Source: Sphingomonas sp. AX6
GTDB taxonomy: Bacteria > Pseudomonadota > Alphaproteobacteria > Sphingomonadales > Sphingomonadaceae
NCBI RefSeq assembly: GCF_902506605.1
Contig: NZ_LR733979.1
Span: 1,623,712 to 1,687,711 of the forward strand
Length of the DNA: 64,000 bases
Reading direction: 5' to 3'
In this document: positions 62,565 to 64,000 of the stretch, piece by piece
Numbering within the stretch: the first letter of the stretch is position 1
Layout of the letters: each line of letters starts with the position of its first letter
The notes under the pieces: generated by a model
Database searches by the model: none
What the model saw: only the letters and a program-made list of their open reading frames with translations
Told to the model about the DNA's origin: nothing
Translations under genes and position numbers: made by a program

Positions 62565-63935
62565 CTAAGCCGCGACGCTGTCCGAAAACCCGTCCGCCGC
62601 GCCCTTCAATTTGGCGATCCGATTGTCGATTTCGGTCGATTCGTGGTCCAGCTGGTCGAGCTGGCCGACCATGTCCTGCGTATCCTCGCAAATCGACGCG
62701 ACCGTTGCTGCCGCGGAATCGGCGGCAAGTGCGGTCTCGTCAACGCTGGCGGTGATCGCGGTGACGGTTTGCGCCTGGACCTCCATGGTCCGACGGATGC
62801 GCTCGGCAGATGCCTGCACCTCGCCCACCGTGTCGCGGATCGACGCATTGGTCGATACGGTCGCACGCGTGGCAGCCTGAATCGCGGCGATCTTGGCGGC
62901 AATATCGTCGGTGGCGCGCGCTGTCTGGTTGGCAAGCGACTTCACCTCCTGCGCCACTACCGCGAAACCACGCCCGGCATCCCCCGCGCGTGCCGCCTCG
63001 ATCGTTGCGTTGAGCGCGAGGAGATTGGTCTGGCCCGCAATATCGCGGATCAGCCCAAGGATCGATTCGATCGACTTCGCATGGTCGGACAGCGCCTCGG
63101 ACATGCCGACCGCTTCGCTTGCCTGGCCCGATGCCTTGGTTGCGATGTCGGCAGCGACTTCGACTTCCTCGCGTGCATCCTCGATCGCACGAATCAGTCC
63201 TGCCGCGGTCTGCGCGGCTTCGCGCATCGCAACCGCCGATTGTTCGGCAGCGGCGGCGACTTCATTGGCCTTGCCCAGCATCCCGCGCGCCGAATGCGAC
63301 GTCCGTCCCGCTTGTGCGCGGATCGAATTGCCCAGTTGCGACGTGCCGTCGATGGTGGCGGCGATCTCCTCGCGAAACCGCGCCGCATTGCCCTGGCGCG
63401 ACGCCACCGCTTTCGCCGCATCGCGCGCGCCCATGGCCGCGGCCATCACGTCCGCCTCGATCAGCGCCAGTCGCTGGACGGTGTCCCCCAGCCGCCGGGT
63501 GCGAAGACAATCATCCCCCAGCCGCTCGCCGATCATCTTCAGCGTTTCGCTATGCGCATAGGCAAGCGACGACAGCAGTACGCGCAGCGGCACCGATGCA
63601 CGATAGCTGTCATGCGCGTGGACGATCGCCATCGCCATCCAGCCGTCGCCGCCCGGGTCGCGATATTTGGTTCGGATGTAATCGGTGCTCTTGGCGATCT
63701 GGGCATCGTACCGGTCGCCCGTGAACCATTCGCGCTGCTTCGCGACCGCCGGCAGCGCCAGATAATGGTCCCAGAATCGCCGTGCGATGATCTCGCATCG
63801 TCCGTCGATCAACTCGACGATCTCGGCGCAATTAGCACCGATCGTTAGGTCCCAGTCATAGTCGCGAAGCCGCTCGGCCATCGACCTGTCGTCGTCGCCC
63901 CATTGGCCGAGCGCTATGCTGCGCTTCTCTGCCAT
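62565..63935 (-). CDS. Globin-coupled methyl-accepting chemotaxis protein
   Basis: The 456-residue protein has no transmembrane helix. Residues about 15-165 look like a protoglobin/HemAT-type sensor ([20 protein letters not shown], and a possible proximal His in IVHAHDSYR). Then comes a coiled-coil signalling part with the hairpin tip [35 protein letters not shown] soluble sensor of this kind would respond to oxygen and pass the signal to CheA through CheW. GAGGAGGGGGCC precedes ATG 63935. The heme site is not confirmed by sequence. Confidence 0.85.
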   Translation of the reverse strand: MAEKRSIALGQWGDDDRSMAERLRDYDWDLTIGANCAEIVELIDGRCEIIARRFWDHYLALPAVAKQREWFTGDRYDAQIAKSTDYIRTKYRDPGGDGWMAMAIVHAHDSYRASVPLRVLLSSLAYAHSETLKMIGERLGDDCLRTRRLGDTVQRLALIEADVMAAAMGARDAAKAVASRQGNAARFREEIAATIDGTSQLGNSIRAQAGRTSHSARGMLGKANEVAAAAEQSAVAMREAAQTAAGLIRAIEDAREEVEVAADIATKASGQASEAVGMSEALSDHAKSIESILGLIRDIAGQTNLLALNATIEAARAGDAGRGFAVVAQEVKSLANQTARATDDIAAKIAAIQAATRATVSTNASIRDTVGEVQASAERIRRTMEVQAQTVTAITASVDETALAADSAAATVASICEDTQDMVGQLDQLDHESTEIDNRIAKLKGAADGFSDSVAA

Positions 63936-63958
63936 GGCCCCCTCCTCCTGATGATCGT

Positions 63959-64000
63959 TTAGGCGGCGACCTTTGCCGCGAAATCCCCTGCACTCGCCTT
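63959..64000 (-). CDS. C-terminus of a minus-strand gene cut by the window edge
   Basis: The last 13 residues [13 protein letters not shown] followed by TAA are open to the window edge on the minus strand. It ends 23 bp before the chemotaxis gene and has the same direction, so the two may form an operon. The fragment is too short to name; a second chemotaxis gene is a guess. Confidence 0.4.
   Translation of the reverse strand, partial: KASAGDFAAKVAA

Noticed and set aside
62478..63848. 456-codon plus-strand open frame
   Set aside because: It is antisense to the chemotaxis receptor and starts in an R7 repeat; composition is Arg-rich as expected for a GC-rich shadow frame.

Overview
The window is about 64 kb of GC-rich DNA from an alphaproteobacterium. 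The best guess is the order Sphingomonadales, close to Sphingomonas. Supporting evidence is a C4-pathway 5-aminolevulinate synthase, the division-plane ATPase MipZ, a plsY-dprA-topA neighbourhood, many GTG and TTG starts in overlapping gene pairs, and many short palindromic intergenic repeats. This is chromosomal core sequence. I see no phage, plasmid, integrase, transposase or CRISPR array.

Layout. 1-10 kb: end of a MidA-like methyltransferase, GNAT, pgeF, a PLP sulfur-amino-acid enzyme, a TraB/GumN lipo- or membrane protein, a ROK fructokinase, an exonuclease, phosphoglucomutase/phosphomannomutase, a J-domain protein, mipZ and panC. 10-24 kb: topA, hemerythrin, dprA, plsY, hemA, rpiB, glyA, nrdR, a GIY-YIG nuclease ORF running in frame into a TrmJ-like RNA methyltransferase, chorismate mutase, tRNA-Lys, folK and a uracil-DNA glycosylase. 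24-35 kb: the agmatine-to-putrescine pair aguA-aguB, an M28 peptidase, a DmpA-type peptidase, an OmpA-like protein, rpsD, a POT peptide transporter, a nitroreductase and a GntR regulator. 35-45 kb: two small proteins, an acyl-CoA dehydrogenase, threonylcarbamoyl-AMP synthase, msrA, galE, a ZnuD-like TonB receptor and acs. 45-64 kb: a four-gene MacAB/TolC-type exporter, a six-gene molybdenum hydroxylase cluster (2Fe-2S, FAD, Mo subunit, XdhC, MobA-like, DMT transporter), a phosphodiesterase, phhA, prmA, an SDR and a globin-like chemotaxis sensor.

The most unusual layer is between the genes. I find at least seven families of 65-145 bp inverted-repeat elements (called R1 to R7 here) at 18 places. 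Several touch genes directly. R1 copies provide or abut the TAA stop codons of pgeF, topA and aguA. An R5 copy lies just in front of nrdR. One R7 copy is itself interrupted by another palindromic sequence. Most striking, two 52-bp R5 arms in opposite orientation bracket a small GIY-YIG nuclease gene, and the right arm is read in frame and joins the nuclease to the following RNA methyltransferase. This resembles a REP/RAYT arrangement with a GIY-YIG enzyme instead of a transposase. That interpretation is inference.

Starts were chosen from ribosome-binding sites, overlaps with the preceding gene and where family homology begins. All functional calls come from reading motifs by eye, and no database search was run.
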